From the NCBI RefSeq assembly GCF_001561915.1, contig NZ_LSKU01000001.1, positions 2,817,280 through 2,855,894 of the forward strand: 38,615 nucleotides of DNA, read 5' to 3'. The DNA is from Tepidibacillus decaturensis (GTDB lineage: Bacteria > Bacillota > Bacilli > Tepidibacillales > Tepidibacillaceae). Shown one piece after another: positions 21,639 to 31,542 of the stretch. Within the stretch, counting starts at the first letter, position 1; every line of letters begins with the position of its first letter. Below the pieces are notes generated by a model. That model did no database searches. It saw only the letters and a list, made by a program, of their open reading frames with translations, and was not told where the DNA came from. Made by a program: the position numbers and the translations under genes.

Positions 21639-22007
21639 TTGATTAACAAACAAGATAAAAATAAAATACGTAAAAGAAGACACTTACGCATTCGCAAGAA
21701 TATTGTTGGAACAGCAGAGCGTCCTCGTTTAAACGTATTTCGCTCATCTAAAAACATTTATGCTCAATTGATTGATGATGTAACTGGAACAACTCTAGTT
21801 TCTGCATCCACTTTAGATAAAGAACTTAGCGGTGAAATTAAAAACGGCGGAAATATTGAAGCTGCTAAATTAGTTGGTGAACTAGTAGCTAAACGTGCTG
21901 TTGAAAAAGGTTATGTTTCAGTAGTATTTGATCGTGGTGGTTATCTATATCATGGAAGAATTAAAGCTTTAGCTGAATCTGCGCGTGAGGCAGGGCTTCA
22001 GTTTTAA
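21639..22007 (+). CDS. rplR: 50S ribosomal protein L18
   Basis: L18, about 122 residues, binds 5S rRNA with L5. It has a basic N-terminus, then [28 protein letters not shown] and the C-terminal [22 protein letters not shown]. The start is one of two in-frame TTG codons, 21633 or 21639, after GAAGGGAGTG. I prefer 21639 because family members begin M-I-x-K and spacing is better. The 60-base gap before it is the longest in the spc block and shows nothing clear. Confidence 0.95.
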   Translation: MINKQDKNKIRKRRHLRIRKNIVGTAERPRLNVFRSSKNIYAQLIDDVTGTTLVSASTLDKELSGEIKNGGNIEAAKLVGELVAKRAVEKGYVSVVFDRGGYLYHGRIKALAESAREAGLQF

Positions 22008-22030
22008 TCGGATACGAAGGAGGGAAAAAG

Positions 22031-22528
22031 ATGCGAATTGACCCAAATACCCTTGATCTACAAGAGAAAGTGGTTCACATCAATCGAGTAGCTAAAGTTG
22101 TTAAAGGTGGACGCCGCTTTAGCTTTAGTGCATTGGTTGTCGTTGGTGATAAAAATGGTTGGGTAGGTGCTGGTATTGGTAAAGCTAGTGAAGTGCCAGA
22201 TGCTATCCGCAAAGGAATTGAAGATGCAAAGAAAAACCTAATTCATATACCATTAACTAGCAAAACAATTCCACATCCTATTACAGGAATTTTCGGTGCA
22301 GGTAAAGTGTTATTAAAACCTGCTTCTGAAGGTACTGGAGTAATTGCTGGTGGACCTGTTCGTGCAGTACTTGAGTTAGCAGGAATTGAAGACATCTTAA
22401 GTAAATCTTTAGGTTCTTCAAATTCAATCAATATGGTTCATGCCACAATTGATGGTTTGAAACGTTTAAAACGCGTTGAAGAGGTTGCTAAATTACGTGG
22501 TAAATCGATCGAAGAACTGTTAGGATAA
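22031..22528 (+). CDS. rpsE: 30S ribosomal protein S5
   Basis: S5, 165 residues, helps decoding accuracy and is part of the mRNA entry site. The double-stranded RNA-binding domain spans [20 protein letters not shown]. The spectinomycin-loop region ([10 protein letters not shown]) looks unchanged. It also has the [20 protein letters not shown] block. The SD AAGGAGGG precedes the ATG. It lies between rplR and rpmD. Confidence 0.98.
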   Translation: MRIDPNTLDLQEKVVHINRVAKVVKGGRRFSFSALVVVGDKNGWVGAGIGKASEVPDAIRKGIEDAKKNLIHIPLTSKTIPHPITGIFGAGKVLLKPASEGTGVIAGGPVRAVLELAGIEDILSKSLGSSNSINMVHATIDGLKRLKRVEEVAKLRGKSIEELLG

Positions 22529-22540
22529 GGAGGGATTATG

Positions 22541-22729
22541 ATGGAGAAAAAATTACAAATCACCCTCAAACGTAGCGTTATAGGTCGTCCTGAATCACAA
22601 AGAGTAGTCGTTCGTACTTTGGGATTACGTAAAGTTAACCAAACAGTTATTCATAATGATAATCCTGCGATTCGTGGGATGGTTAACAAAGTAAAGCATT
22701 TACTTGATGTAGTTGAAGTAGAAGCGTAA
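22541..22729 (+). CDS. rpmD: 50S ribosomal protein L30
   Basis: L30, about 62 residues, begins [20 protein letters not shown] and contains [23 protein letters not shown], both typical. The start is either ATG 22538 or ATG 22541; the second has better spacing from AAGGAGGG (22527-22534). It is placed between rpsE and rplO as in Bacillus. Confidence 0.96.
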   Translation: MEKKLQITLKRSVIGRPESQRVVVRTLGLRKVNQTVIHNDNPAIRGMVNKVKHLLDVVEVEA

Positions 22730-22760
22730 TAACATGCTTTAAGATAGAGGAGGTGCTACC

Positions 22761-23201
22761 ATGAAGTTACATGAACTTAAACCAGTGAAAGGTGCGCGTC
22801 ATACACGCAAACGTGTAGGACGTGGAACTAGTTCTGGAACGGGTAAAACGGCTGGACGTGGTCATAAAGGTCAAAATGCACGTTCCGGTGGTGGTGTACG
22901 CCCTGGTTTTGAAGGTGGTCAAAACCCATTATACCGTCGTTTACCAAAGCGAGGATTTAATAATCCAACTCGCAAAGAATACTCTATAATCAATTTAGAT
23001 CTTCTTAATAACTTTGAAGACGGTACTGTAGTTACTCCAGAGTTATTGACTGAAAAAGGGTATGTAAAACAAGTAAAAGATGGCATTAAGGTTCTTGGCA
23101 ACGGAGAATTGACTGTAAAACTAACAGTAAAAGCAAATAAGTTTTCAGAAACTGCTGTTAAGAAAATTGCTGCTGCAGGCGGTACAACTGAGGTGATCTA
23201 A
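22761..23201 (+). CDS. rplO: 50S ribosomal protein L15
   Basis: L15, 146 residues, is a late-binding 50S protein with a long Gly/Arg-rich N-terminal extension ([19 protein letters not shown]) threading through rRNA and a globular C-terminal domain. It begins [20 protein letters not shown]. The SD GAGGAGG precedes the ATG. The stop overlaps the secY start (TAATG), so secY translation is probably coupled to it. Confidence 0.98.
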   Translation: MKLHELKPVKGARHTRKRVGRGTSSGTGKTAGRGHKGQNARSGGGVRPGFEGGQNPLYRRLPKRGFNNPTRKEYSIINLDLLNNFEDGTVVTPELLTEKGYVKQVKDGIKVLGNGELTVKLTVKANKFSETAVKKIAAAGGTTEVI

Positions 23202-24493
23202 TGTTTAATACGATCTCCAACATATTTAGGGTAAACGACTTGCGTAAGAAGATCATTTTTACTCTTCTTATGCTAGTCGTGTTCCGTATTGGAAGTTTTA
23301 TTCCAGTACCAAATATCAATGCTGATGCGTTAACTGCTTTAACTGAAAGAGATATTTTTGGTTTCTTAAATACTTTTTCTGGTGGAGCATTACGTAATTT
23401 TTCTATTTTTGCAATGGGTATCATGCCTTATATTACAGCGTCAATCATTGTCCAACTATTAACTATGGATGTTGTACCTAAATTTGTTGAGTGGGCAAAA
23501 GAAGGAGAAACAGGACGTAGAAAATTAGCTCAAGTTACCCGTTATGGCACGATTGTACTAGGGTTGATCCAATCTATTGGATTATCGATTGGTTTTAACA
23601 ATATTTATCCAGGTTTAGTCATCGATCCAAGTTTCACAACTTATGCTCTTATTGCCATTACGCTAACCGCAGGAACTGCTTTCTTAATGTGGCTTGGTGA
23701 GCAAATCACAGAAAATGGTATTGGCAACGGGATTTCCATTATCATTTTTGCAGGTATCATTGCGGGGATTCCTGATGGAATCTATGCCATTTATGATACC
23801 CAATTTAAAGGGGCTACAGATCAGTTATTCCTTAATATTATTAAGTTACTATTGATCTTGTTAGTCATTCTTCTCATTGTTGTTGGCGTTATTTATGTTC
23901 AACAAGGAATTAGAAAGATTCCAGTTCATTATGCAAAACGTGTTGTAGGTAGAAAAATGTACGGTGGCCAATCCAGCCACATTCCTTTTAAAGTTAACTC
24001 AGCTGGAGTTATTCCGGTCATCTTTGCGCTTTCTCTACTCATGTTTCCATCAACGATCGCAAGTTTTTGGCCAAACAATGGTATAGCTCAGTGGTTTATC
24101 AAACACTTTAACTATGCTGATCCATTTGGAATGTTTCTTTATGTGATATTGATTATTGGATTTACCTATTTCTATACATTCGTACAAATCAATCCAATAC
24201 AAATGGCAGAGAATATGAAGAAGAATGGTGGTTATATTCCAGGGATTAGACCAGGAAAGGCAACTTCCACCTATATTTCTAAAGTGTTAAACCGAATCAC
24301 TTTAGCTGGATCTATTTTTTTAGCAGCTGTTGCTATCTTACCAGTCATCTTTACTGCTGCAACAACTTTACCTCAATCTGTAAGGATTGGTGGAACTTCA
24401 TTACTCATCGTTATTGGTGTAGCGCTTGATACAATGAAGCAAATTGAAACACAACTGATCAAGCGTCATTATGATGGCTTTATTAAAAAGTAA
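23201..24493 (+). CDS. secY: Preprotein translocase subunit SecY
   Basis: SecY, 430 residues with ten predicted membrane helices, is the protein-conducting channel of the Sec pathway in the cytoplasmic membrane. It opens FNTISNIFRVNDLRKKIIFT. Visible signatures are helix 1 FRIGSFIPVPNI, the plug/helix 2 region FSGGALRNFSIFAMGIMPYI and the SecA/ribosome-contacting loop with GIRPGKATSTYI. It overlaps rplO by one base and is followed 30 bases later by adk. Keeping it inside the spc operon ties translocase supply to ribosome synthesis. Confidence 0.98.
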   Translation: MFNTISNIFRVNDLRKKIIFTLLMLVVFRIGSFIPVPNINADALTALTERDIFGFLNTFSGGALRNFSIFAMGIMPYITASIIVQLLTMDVVPKFVEWAKEGETGRRKLAQVTRYGTIVLGLIQSIGLSIGFNNIYPGLVIDPSFTTYALIAITLTAGTAFLMWLGEQITENGIGNGISIIIFAGIIAGIPDGIYAIYDTQFKGATDQLFLNIIKLLLILLVILLIVVGVIYVQQGIRKIPVHYAKRVVGRKMYGGQSSHIPFKVNSAGVIPVIFALSLLMFPSTIASFWPNNGIAQWFIKHFNYADPFGMFLYVILIIGFTYFYTFVQINPIQMAENMKKNGGYIPGIRPGKATSTYISKVLNRITLAGSIFLAAVAILPVIFTAATTLPQSVRIGGTSLLIVIGVALDTMKQIETQLIKRHYDGFIKK

Positions 24494-24499
24494 AAATAG

Positions 24500-25173
<674 letters not shown>

Positions 25174-25174
<1 letters not shown>

Positions 25175-25917
25175 TGATTATACGTAAATCCGATTTTGAG
25201 ATTGACCTGATGCGAATTGCTGGACGAATTGTTGCAGAGACTCATCAAGTTTTAAAAGAGGCAATTCGCCCTGGAATTACAACAAAAGAACTTGACCATA
25301 TTGCAGAAGAATTCATTCGCAGTAAAGGAGCCATTCCTTCTTTCTTAGGTTATGGAGGATTTCCAGCAAGTATATGTACTTCTGTAAATGATGAATTGGT
25401 TCATGGTATTCCAAGTGATCGTGTATTAAAAGAAGGAGATATCATTAGTATTGATATCGGGGCAGAATACAAGGGATATCATGGTGATTCTGCTTGGACT
25501 TATCCTGTTGGGAAGATCTCTGACGAAGCAGATCGATTATTGAAAGTTACAGAAGAATCATTATATAAAGGACTGGAAAAGGCTACTCCAGCCTATAGAT
25601 TATCTGATATATCGCACGCTATTCAAGAACATGTAGAGGCTTTTGGTTACTCTATTGTTAGGGAATATGTTGGTCATGGAGTTGGACAGAATCTACACGA
25701 AGATCCACAAGTTCCTAATTATGGCCCACCCAATCGAGGTCCTATACTAAAGCCAGGGATGGCATTAGCGATTGAGCCGATGGTAAATATGGGAAAGCGA
25801 TATGTTAAAACATTAGCTGATCGCTGGACTGTAGTTACTGAAGATCATTCATTATGTGCTCATTTTGAGCACACGATTATCATTACAGAGTCTGGTCATG
25901 AAATTTTGACGAAATGA
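25174..25917 (+). CDS. map: Methionine aminopeptidase, type I
   Basis: Removes the initiator methionine from new proteins. It has 247 residues, single domain, with no N-terminal zinc-finger extension. The five metal ligands are D94, D105, H168, E201 and E232, with substrate-contacting H77. Each is offset by three from E. coli numbering. Translation is coupled to adk (TAATG) and to the next gene (ATGA). Confidence 0.97.
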
Positions 25918-25928
25918 TGGGTGAAGTG

Positions 25929-26240
25929 ATGATAAAAGAACAGCCTTTATTAAATATAGGTGAAATCGTTGAGATTTTAACAGGACGCGAAAAAGGGAAA
26001 TACGGGGTTATTATTGGGAAAGAAAACGATCGGTATATATTCATTGCAGATGGTGATAAACGTAAGTTTGACCAACCAAAAAGGAAAAACATTCGCCATA
26101 TACGAGCAACTGGGTATATTTCTAAAGAAATAGTAGATTCTCTAGATAAAAACGGCAAAGTGACAAATGCAAAATTACGATATGTCTTGCAGGATTATCT
26201 TTCAAACCGCTTGCCTTTGGATGAAGAGAAAGGAGAATGA
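25929..26240 (+). CDS. KOW-domain RNA-binding protein (L14e-like)
   Basis: Small protein of about 103 residues. The N-terminal KOW-type motif is [19 protein letters not shown], followed by a basic stretch ([16 protein letters not shown]) and a helical C-terminus. Similar genes stand between map and infA in many Bacillales and are annotated as KOW-domain or L14e-like; the exact function is not established. The start is uncertain: ATG 25914 overlaps the map stop, while ATG 25929 follows GGGTGA, which I prefer. Its stop overlaps an ATG just before infA. Confidence 0.8.
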   Translation: MIKEQPLLNIGEIVEILTGREKGKYGVIIGKENDRYIFIADGDKRKFDQPKRKNIRHIRATGYISKEIVDSLDKNGKVTNAKLRYVLQDYLSNRLPLDEEKGE

Positions 26241-26242
26241 AA

Positions 26243-26606
<364 letters not shown>

Positions 26607-26624
26607 TTCAAGGAGGTGTGTTAA

Positions 26625-26993
26625 ATGGCACGTATTGCAGGTGTAGACTTACCTCGTGATAAACGAGTAGAAGTTGCATTAACCTATATTTATGGTATTG
26701 GTATTCAAACATCCAAAAAACTTTTAACTGAAACAAGAATCAATCCAGATACTAGAGTACGTGATTTAACAGAAGATGAAGTAGCAAAATTACGTGAAAT
26801 TATCGACAAAAACGTTAAGGTTGAGGGAGATCTGCGACGTGAGGTGGCTCTTAATATTAAGCGCCTAATTGAAATTGGTTCATATCGAGGCATTCGTCAT
26901 CGTCGTGGATTACCTGTCCGTGGTCAAAAATCTAAAACCAATGCACGTACACGTAAAGGTCCACGTCGTACCGTAGCGAACAAGAAGAAGTAA
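26625..26993 (+). CDS. rpsM: 30S ribosomal protein S13
   Basis: S13, 122 residues, is a head protein contacting P-site tRNA and bridging to the 50S. It begins [21 protein letters not shown], has [16 protein letters not shown], and ends with the basic tail [16 protein letters not shown]. The SD AAGGAGGTG precedes the ATG. It lies 14 bases before rpsK. Confidence 0.98.
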   Translation: MARIAGVDLPRDKRVEVALTYIYGIGIQTSKKLLTETRINPDTRVRDLTEDEVAKLREIIDKNVKVEGDLRREVALNIKRLIEIGSYRGIRHRRGLPVRGQKSKTNARTRKGPRRTVANKKK

Positions 26994-27007
26994 GGAGGGA
27001 TGACGAA

Positions 27008-27403
27008 ATGGCTACAAGAAAAACCACAACTCGTACAAAAAGGCGCGATCGTAAAAATATTGAGTCAGGAGTAGCACATATTAAGTCTACTTTTAACAAC
27101 ACCATTGTTACCATCACTGATACACATGGTAATGCAATTTCTTGGAGTAGTGCAGGTGCACTTGGGTTTAAAGGTTCAAGAAAAAGTACCCCTTTTGCTG
27201 CACAAATGGCTGCTGAAGCAGCTGCCAAAACAGCAATGGAGCATGGCATGAAAACTGTTGAAGTATTAGTTAAAGGTCCTGGTGCTGGACGTGAGGCAGC
27301 TATTCGCTCCTTACAAGCAGCTGGACTAGAGGTTAATATGATTAAAGATGTCACGCCGATACCTCATAACGGTTGCCGTCCACCAAAACGTCGTCGTGTC
27401 TAG
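27008..27403 (+). CDS. rpsK: 30S ribosomal protein S11
   Basis: S11, 131 residues, sits on the platform near the E site and the mRNA exit. It contains [20 protein letters not shown] and the C-terminal [20 protein letters not shown] signature. The SD AAGGAGGG precedes the ATG. It is followed by an unusually long 212-base gap before rpoA. Confidence 0.98.
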   Translation: MATRKTTTRTKRRDRKNIESGVAHIKSTFNNTIVTITDTHGNAISWSSAGALGFKGSRKSTPFAAQMAAEAAAKTAMEHGMKTVEVLVKGPGAGREAAIRSLQAAGLEVNMIKDVTPIPHNGCRPPKRRRV

Positions 27404-27435
27404 TGATATTTTTACCAATAGATGTATAGATTGCC

Positions 27436-27464
27436 TGAACATGTGAATAATAGAATGGTAAGAT
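27436..27464 (+). promoter_or_regulatory. Possible extended -10 promoter upstream of rpoA
   Basis: TGAACA (27436-27441), 17 bases, TAAGAT (27459-27464), with TGG directly before the -10. Each box matches the sigma-A consensus at four of six positions, helped by the extended -10. The start would be near 27471. It would add rpoA-rplQ transcription to that from upstream. Confidence 0.35.
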
Positions 27465-27563
27465 AGGGTAAGTATGTACTCTCTCAACTAGATCTACTTA
27501 TTTTAGAACATGGTTAGGTTAATAAACGGTACCACCGATTGTTCTTTTTTGGTACCTTACCCT
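27465..27563 (+). promoter_or_regulatory. Competing inverted repeats in the rpsK-rpoA gap
   Basis: AGGGTAAG (27465-27472) is a perfect complement of CTTACCCT (27556-27563). GGTACC occurs at 27528-27533 and 27551-27556 and is self-complementary. A different fold pairs AGAACA (27505-27510) with TGTTCT (27540-27545) and TGGT with ACCA, and ends in a T run at 27543-27550. The two folds share bases, so they exclude each other, as in an attenuator. The rest of the 212-base gap shows only the rpoA SD. Confidence 0.5.
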
Positions 27564-27615
27564 CGAATATCGTGGTTGCCATTGAAATGGACGTTTTGAA
27601 GGAGGGTTTAGATAA

Positions 27616-28560
27616 ATGATCGAAATCGAAAAGCCTAGAATTGAAGTCGTAGAAATTAATTCAGAATCTACTTACGGGAAAATTGTAGTAGAGCCTTTAG
27701 AACGAGGATATGGTACAACACTTGGTAATTCTCTAAGACGAATTCTTCTTTCTTCTTTGCCAGGTGCTGCTGTAACCTCTATTCAAATCGATGGTGTTCT
27801 TCATGAATTTTCTACAATTCCTGGTGTCGTTGAAGATACATCAGAGATTATATTAAACCTTAAGAAGCTTTCCTTAAAGATTCACTCTGATGAAGAGAAA
27901 GTTCTTGAAATTGATGTTGATGGTGGTGGGGATATCACTGCTGCTGATATTCGTGCAGATAGTGATGTTGAGATTCTAAACCCTGATCTTCATATTGCTA
28001 CGGTCGATGAAAATTCAAGATTTCATATGAGAATTCATGCGAACCGTGGTCGTGGTTATGTTCCAGCGGACAGGAATAAAAGGGAAGATCAACCGATTGG
28101 AGTTATTCCAGTCGATTCCATTTATACTCCGATTACAAGGGTTAATTATACAGTAGATAACACTCGTGTAGGTCAGGTTACAAACTATGATAAGTTAACT
28201 TTAGAAGTATGGACTGATGGCAGTATTCATCCTGAAGAGGCTGTTAGTTTAGGAGCAAAGATCTTAACAGAACATCTCAATTTATTCGTTGGCTTAACTG
28301 AAGAAGCAAAAGAAGCGGAAATTATGGTGGAAAAAGAAGAAGACCAAAAAGAAAAGGTTCTTGAGATGACCATTGAAGAATTGGATCTTTCTGTTCGTTC
28401 CTATAACTGCTTGAAACGTGCTGGTATCAATACCGTGCAGGAATTAACTACGAAAACAGAAGAAGATATGATGAAGGTCCGTAATCTTGGGCGCAAATCA
28501 CTGGAAGAAGTTCAACAAAAGTTGCTTGAACTTGGACTTGAACTTAAAAAAGAAGAGTAG
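27616..28560 (+). CDS. rpoA: DNA-directed RNA polymerase subunit alpha
   Basis: Alpha subunit, 314 residues, is the scaffold for core assembly and the contact point for UP elements and activators. The N-terminal dimerisation domain (about 1-230) contains [20 protein letters not shown]. An acidic linker ([10 protein letters not shown]) leads to the C-terminal DNA-binding domain, about 246-314, with [17 protein letters not shown] and [22 protein letters not shown] precedes the ATG. It is co-directional with rpsK and rplQ and may have extra control in the gap upstream. Confidence 0.98.
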   Translation: MIEIEKPRIEVVEINSESTYGKIVVEPLERGYGTTLGNSLRRILLSSLPGAAVTSIQIDGVLHEFSTIPGVVEDTSEIILNLKKLSLKIHSDEEKVLEIDVDGGGDITAADIRADSDVEILNPDLHIATVDENSRFHMRIHANRGRGYVPADRNKREDQPIGVIPVDSIYTPITRVNYTVDNTRVGQVTNYDKLTLEVWTDGSIHPEEAVSLGAKILTEHLNLFVGLTEEAKEAEIMVEKEEDQKEKVLEMTIEELDLSVRSYNCLKRAGINTVQELTTKTEEDMMKVRNLGRKSLEEVQQKLLELGLELKKEE

Positions 28561-28592
28561 AATTTGTGAACTGAATAAAGGAGGGACAAGGG

Positions 28593-28958
28593 ATGGCATA
28601 CGCAAAACTTGGTCGTAATTCAGCAGCACGTAAGGCACTGTTCCGTGATCTCGTGACTGATTTAATTATTAATGAACGTATTGAAACCACTGAATCAAAG
28701 GCGAAGGAAGTTCGTTCAATTGCTGAAAAATTGATTACTCTTGCAAAACGTGGCGATTTACATGCAAGACGTCAAGTTGCAGAATATGTTCGAAAAGAAG
28801 TAGCTGATCGTGAAAGTGGTCAGGATGCAGTTCAAAAACTATTTAGTGAAATTGCTCCTCGATTTGCTGAACGTCAAGGGGGATATACACGTATTTTAAA
28901 GATTGGGCCTCGCCGCGGGGACGCAGCACCTATGGTATATTTAGAATTAGTAGAATAA
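28593..28958 (+). CDS. rplQ: 50S ribosomal protein L17
   Basis: L17, 121 residues, is a surface 50S protein. It begins [23 protein letters not shown] and contains the family block [17 protein letters not shown] and the C-terminal [19 protein letters not shown]. The SD AAAGGAGGG precedes the ATG. It is the last gene of the S10-spc-alpha run and is followed by a strong terminator. Confidence 0.98.
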   Translation: MAYAKLGRNSAARKALFRDLVTDLIINERIETTESKAKEVRSIAEKLITLAKRGDLHARRQVAEYVRKEVADRESGQDAVQKLFSEIAPRFAERQGGYTRILKIGPRRGDAAPMVYLELVE

Positions 28959-28976
28959 TGATGAAAGAAAAGGGTG

Positions 28977-29017
28977 AGGGCAGAATCATTTGATTCTGAT
29001 TCAATGCCCTTTTTTCT
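28977..29017 (+). terminator. Rho-independent terminator after rplQ
   Basis: AGGGCAGAATCA (28977-28988) pairs with TGATTC (28997-29002) and TGCCCT (29005-29010), with two bulged A. TTTTTC follows. It ends the ribosomal supercluster 19 bases after rplQ. The ecfA1 start is about 40 bases downstream. Confidence 0.9.
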
Positions 29018-29058
29018 TTATGATTTTAGAAAGTTTTTTTACTTTGGAGGCAGAAAAC

Positions 29059-29886
29059 ATGCAACCAATCATCCAACTTAGGAATCTTTCCTTTCAGTAT
29101 AAGAATGCAGAAAGGGTATTAAACAATTTAACTACAAATCTTTTTGAGGGACAGTTTATCACGATATTAGGCCCAAATGGTTCTGGAAAGTCTACATTAG
29201 CTAAATGTCTAAATGGAATATTACATCCTACAGATGGCGTAGTGATCGTAGACCAAATCGATACAAAAAATGAGGATTTGATTTGGCATATTAGGCAACA
29301 TGTTGGGGTTGTCTTTCAAAACCCTGATAATCAAATTGTCGCAAGTACGGTCGAAGAAGATGTTGCTTTTGGGTTAGAAAATCAGGGGATCGAATCAAGT
29401 GCAATGGCCAAAAGGGTTGAAGATGCTTTACAGAAGGTGAATCTAGAAGAATATAAACACACAGAACCTCACCATCTTTCTGGAGGCCAAAAACAAAAAG
29501 TAGCGATTGCTGGCATCATTGCGATGAAACCTAAAGTGATTATCTTTGATGAAGCGACATCCATGCTTGATCCAATAGGAAGAGCCGAAGTCCTCAAAGT
29601 GGCAAAACAATTAAATGAGGAAGAAGGAATTACCATTCTTCATATTACTCATTTTGTTCAAGAAGCCTTATTGGCTGATCGGATTCTCATCATGGATCGA
29701 GGATATATAATTGCAGATGGATCCCCTAAAGAGATTTTGTCTAAAAAAGATCTTTTGGAAGAAACAGGGTTAGATGTACCGATTGCCGTTGATTTAGCTC
29801 ATAGACTTAAAGAAAAAGGATATTCATTTCATACCGATCTTGTGAGAGAAGAGGAGTTTATTGAGGCATTATGGACATTACGTTAA
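29059..29886 (+). CDS. ecfA1: ECF transporter ATPase EcfA1
   Basis: ATP-binding subunit, 275 residues, of the energy-coupling factor module shared by vitamin and metal uptake systems; it lies on the cytoplasmic face. Walker A GPNGSGKST is at 38-46, the Q-loop FQNPDNQ at 86-92, signature LSGGQ at 140-144, and Walker B IIFDEATS at 161-168. The ATG at 29059 follows GGAGG; an upstream in-frame start at 28990 lies inside the terminator and is rejected. It overlaps ecfA2 by 16 bases. No promoter of its own was recognised. Confidence 0.94.
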   Translation: MQPIIQLRNLSFQYKNAERVLNNLTTNLFEGQFITILGPNGSGKSTLAKCLNGILHPTDGVVIVDQIDTKNEDLIWHIRQHVGVVFQNPDNQIVASTVEEDVAFGLENQGIESSAMAKRVEDALQKVNLEEYKHTEPHHLSGGQKQKVAIAGIIAMKPKVIIFDEATSMLDPIGRAEVLKVAKQLNEEEGITILHITHFVQEALLADRILIMDRGYIIADGSPKEILSKKDLLEETGLDVPIAVDLAHRLKEKGYSFHTDLVREEEFIEALWTLR

Positions 29887-30737
29887 AAGATGTTTCTGTC
29901 ACTTATATGAAAAATACTCCTTTTGAGAAAATTGCTTTACAAGAAGTAAATCTAACGATAAAGAGCGGATCGATCATTGGTGTTATCGGACATACTGGAT
30001 CAGGTAAGTCGACACTGATTCAACTGATAAGTGGACTCATCCTTCCCACAAATGGAACAATCAAAGTAGGAGATTTAGCGTGGTCATCCAAAAGGAAAAA
30101 TCTATCACTAATTAGGAATAAGATTGGGGTGGTTTTTCAATACCCTGAACATCAATTATTTGAAGAAAGCGTTGAAAAGGATATTTCTTTTGCACTCCGA
30201 AATTTTGACTTTCCAGAGGAGCTTATAGCAATACGTGTAAAAGAAGCAATGAAACAAGTAGGACTAGACTATGAACAATTTGCAAAACGTTCCCCTTTTG
30301 AACTAAGTGGGGGACAAATGAGAAGAGTTGCAATCGCAGGAGTCATTGCCTTTCAACCTAAAATATTAATCTTAGATGAGCCAACTGCTGGTTTAGATCC
30401 AAAAGGGCGAAAAGAAATTCTCAACATGATTAAAGAATTACATCAGTCCAGAGAAATGACAACAATCTTGGTTTCACATAGTATGGATGATATTGCAAAT
30501 ATGGTTGAACGTCTTATTGTGTTGAATCAAGGAAAGATCATATTAGAGGGAACCCCTAAGGAAATTTTTAAGGAAGAAGAACGTTTACAGCAAATAGGCC
30601 TAGATATTCCTGATATCACGAAATTTATTCAACGATTAAACCAGAAAATAAATCCGCCTATCCCCCTTGATTGTTTTTCTAGGGAAGAATTAGAAGAATA
30701 TTTAATCGATTGGCTATTGAAGGGGAAAAAAGTATGA
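29871..30737 (+). CDS. ecfA2: ECF transporter ATPase EcfA2
   Basis: Second ATPase of the ECF module, 288 residues, pairing with EcfA1. Walker A GHTGSGKST is at 40-48, the Q-loop FQYPEHQ at 89-95, LSGGQ at 145-149, and Walker B ILDEPT at 167-172. The C-terminal helical region after about 240 is the ECF-ATPase-type dimerisation extension. The start lies inside the end of ecfA1, and the stop overlaps the ecfT ATG (ATGA), so all three are translationally coupled. Confidence 0.94.
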   Translation: MDITLKDVSVTYMKNTPFEKIALQEVNLTIKSGSIIGVIGHTGSGKSTLIQLISGLILPTNGTIKVGDLAWSSKRKNLSLIRNKIGVVFQYPEHQLFEESVEKDISFALRNFDFPEELIAIRVKEAMKQVGLDYEQFAKRSPFELSGGQMRRVAIAGVIAFQPKILILDEPTAGLDPKGRKEILNMIKELHQSREMTTILVSHSMDDIANMVERLIVLNQGKIILEGTPKEIFKEEERLQQIGLDIPDITKFIQRLNQKINPPIPLDCFSREELEEYLIDWLLKGKKV

Positions 30738-31531
30738 GTCTATCTCAATACATGATTATCGGACAATTCATACCGAATCAATCATTTTTACATCGACTTG
30801 ATCCAAGATCAAAGCTTATTTTTACGTTTTTATTTATTATCCTTGTTTTTCTTGCCAAGGATCTAACAAGCTATTTCGTTCTCATCTTAACTATTTTATC
30901 AGGAGTTATTCTTTCACGTATTCCTTTCTCTTATTATTTTAAAGGATTACTCCCTATCTTTTGGATGATTATATTAACGATTATTCTCCATCTATCCATG
31001 ACAAAAGGGGGTAACCTTTTATTTCAGTGGCACTGGTTAACCATTTATGAAGAGGGGGTAAAACAAGCGATTTATATTTCGATAAGATTGCTTCTTCTTG
31101 TCTTAACTGCGACTATTTTAACCTTAACCACATCTCCGATAGATTTAACTATGGGACTTGAAAGGTTGATGTATCCTTTCACTTTTTTAAAGGTACCTGT
31201 ACATGAATTGGCTTTAATGATGTCTATATCACTTCGCTTTATTCCAACTTTACTTGATGAAACAGACAAAATTATAAAAGCCCAAACAGCCAGAGGCGCA
31301 AATTTTGAATCTGGTCCAATTCATAAACGAGTAAGAAATATGGTGGCAATCATCATTCCATTATTTATCAGTGCATTTAAACGTGCAGATGAATTAGCAA
31401 TTGCTATGGAGGCCAGAGGCTATCGAGGTGGAAAAGGTAGAACAAGGTTAAGAGTGTCTGTATTTACATGGAGGGATCTTTTACTTATGTTCATTTTCCT
31501 TTTCCTATTTATTTTAATGATAACAGTTTGA
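30734..31531 (+). CDS. ecfT: ECF transporter transmembrane protein EcfT
   Basis: Membrane subunit of the ECF module, 265 residues, which couples ATP hydrolysis to a substrate-binding S component. Several hydrophobic helices flank a cytoplasmic region with the two Ala-Arg-Gly coupling motifs, at 186-188 (AQTARGANF) and 227-229 (AMEARGYRG). The ATG at 30734 overlaps the ecfA2 stop. No S component lies nearby, as expected for a group II module that serves unlinked S components. Confidence 0.94.
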   Translation: MSLSQYMIIGQFIPNQSFLHRLDPRSKLIFTFLFIILVFLAKDLTSYFVLILTILSGVILSRIPFSYYFKGLLPIFWMIILTIILHLSMTKGGNLLFQWHWLTIYEEGVKQAIYISIRLLLLVLTATILTLTTSPIDLTMGLERLMYPFTFLKVPVHELALMMSISLRFIPTLLDETDKIIKAQTARGANFESGPIHKRVRNMVAIIIPLFISAFKRADELAIAMEARGYRGGKGRTRLRVSVFTWRDLLLMFIFLFLFILMITV

Positions 31532-31542
31532 GGGGTTTTTAG

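Noticed and set aside
27527-27550. Possible T-box riboswitch before rpoA
   Set aside because: CGGTACCACC is the complement of a T-box core, so it fits the 3' side of a T-box terminator. The required upstream AGGGTGGNACCGCG element and a specifier stem are absent, and rpoA is not an aminoacyl-tRNA or amino acid gene.
28990-29058. N-terminal extension of EcfA1 from ATG 28990
   Set aside because: It would be translated from inside the rplQ terminator and lacks an SD. The ATG at 29059 has GGAGG and matches the family N-terminus.
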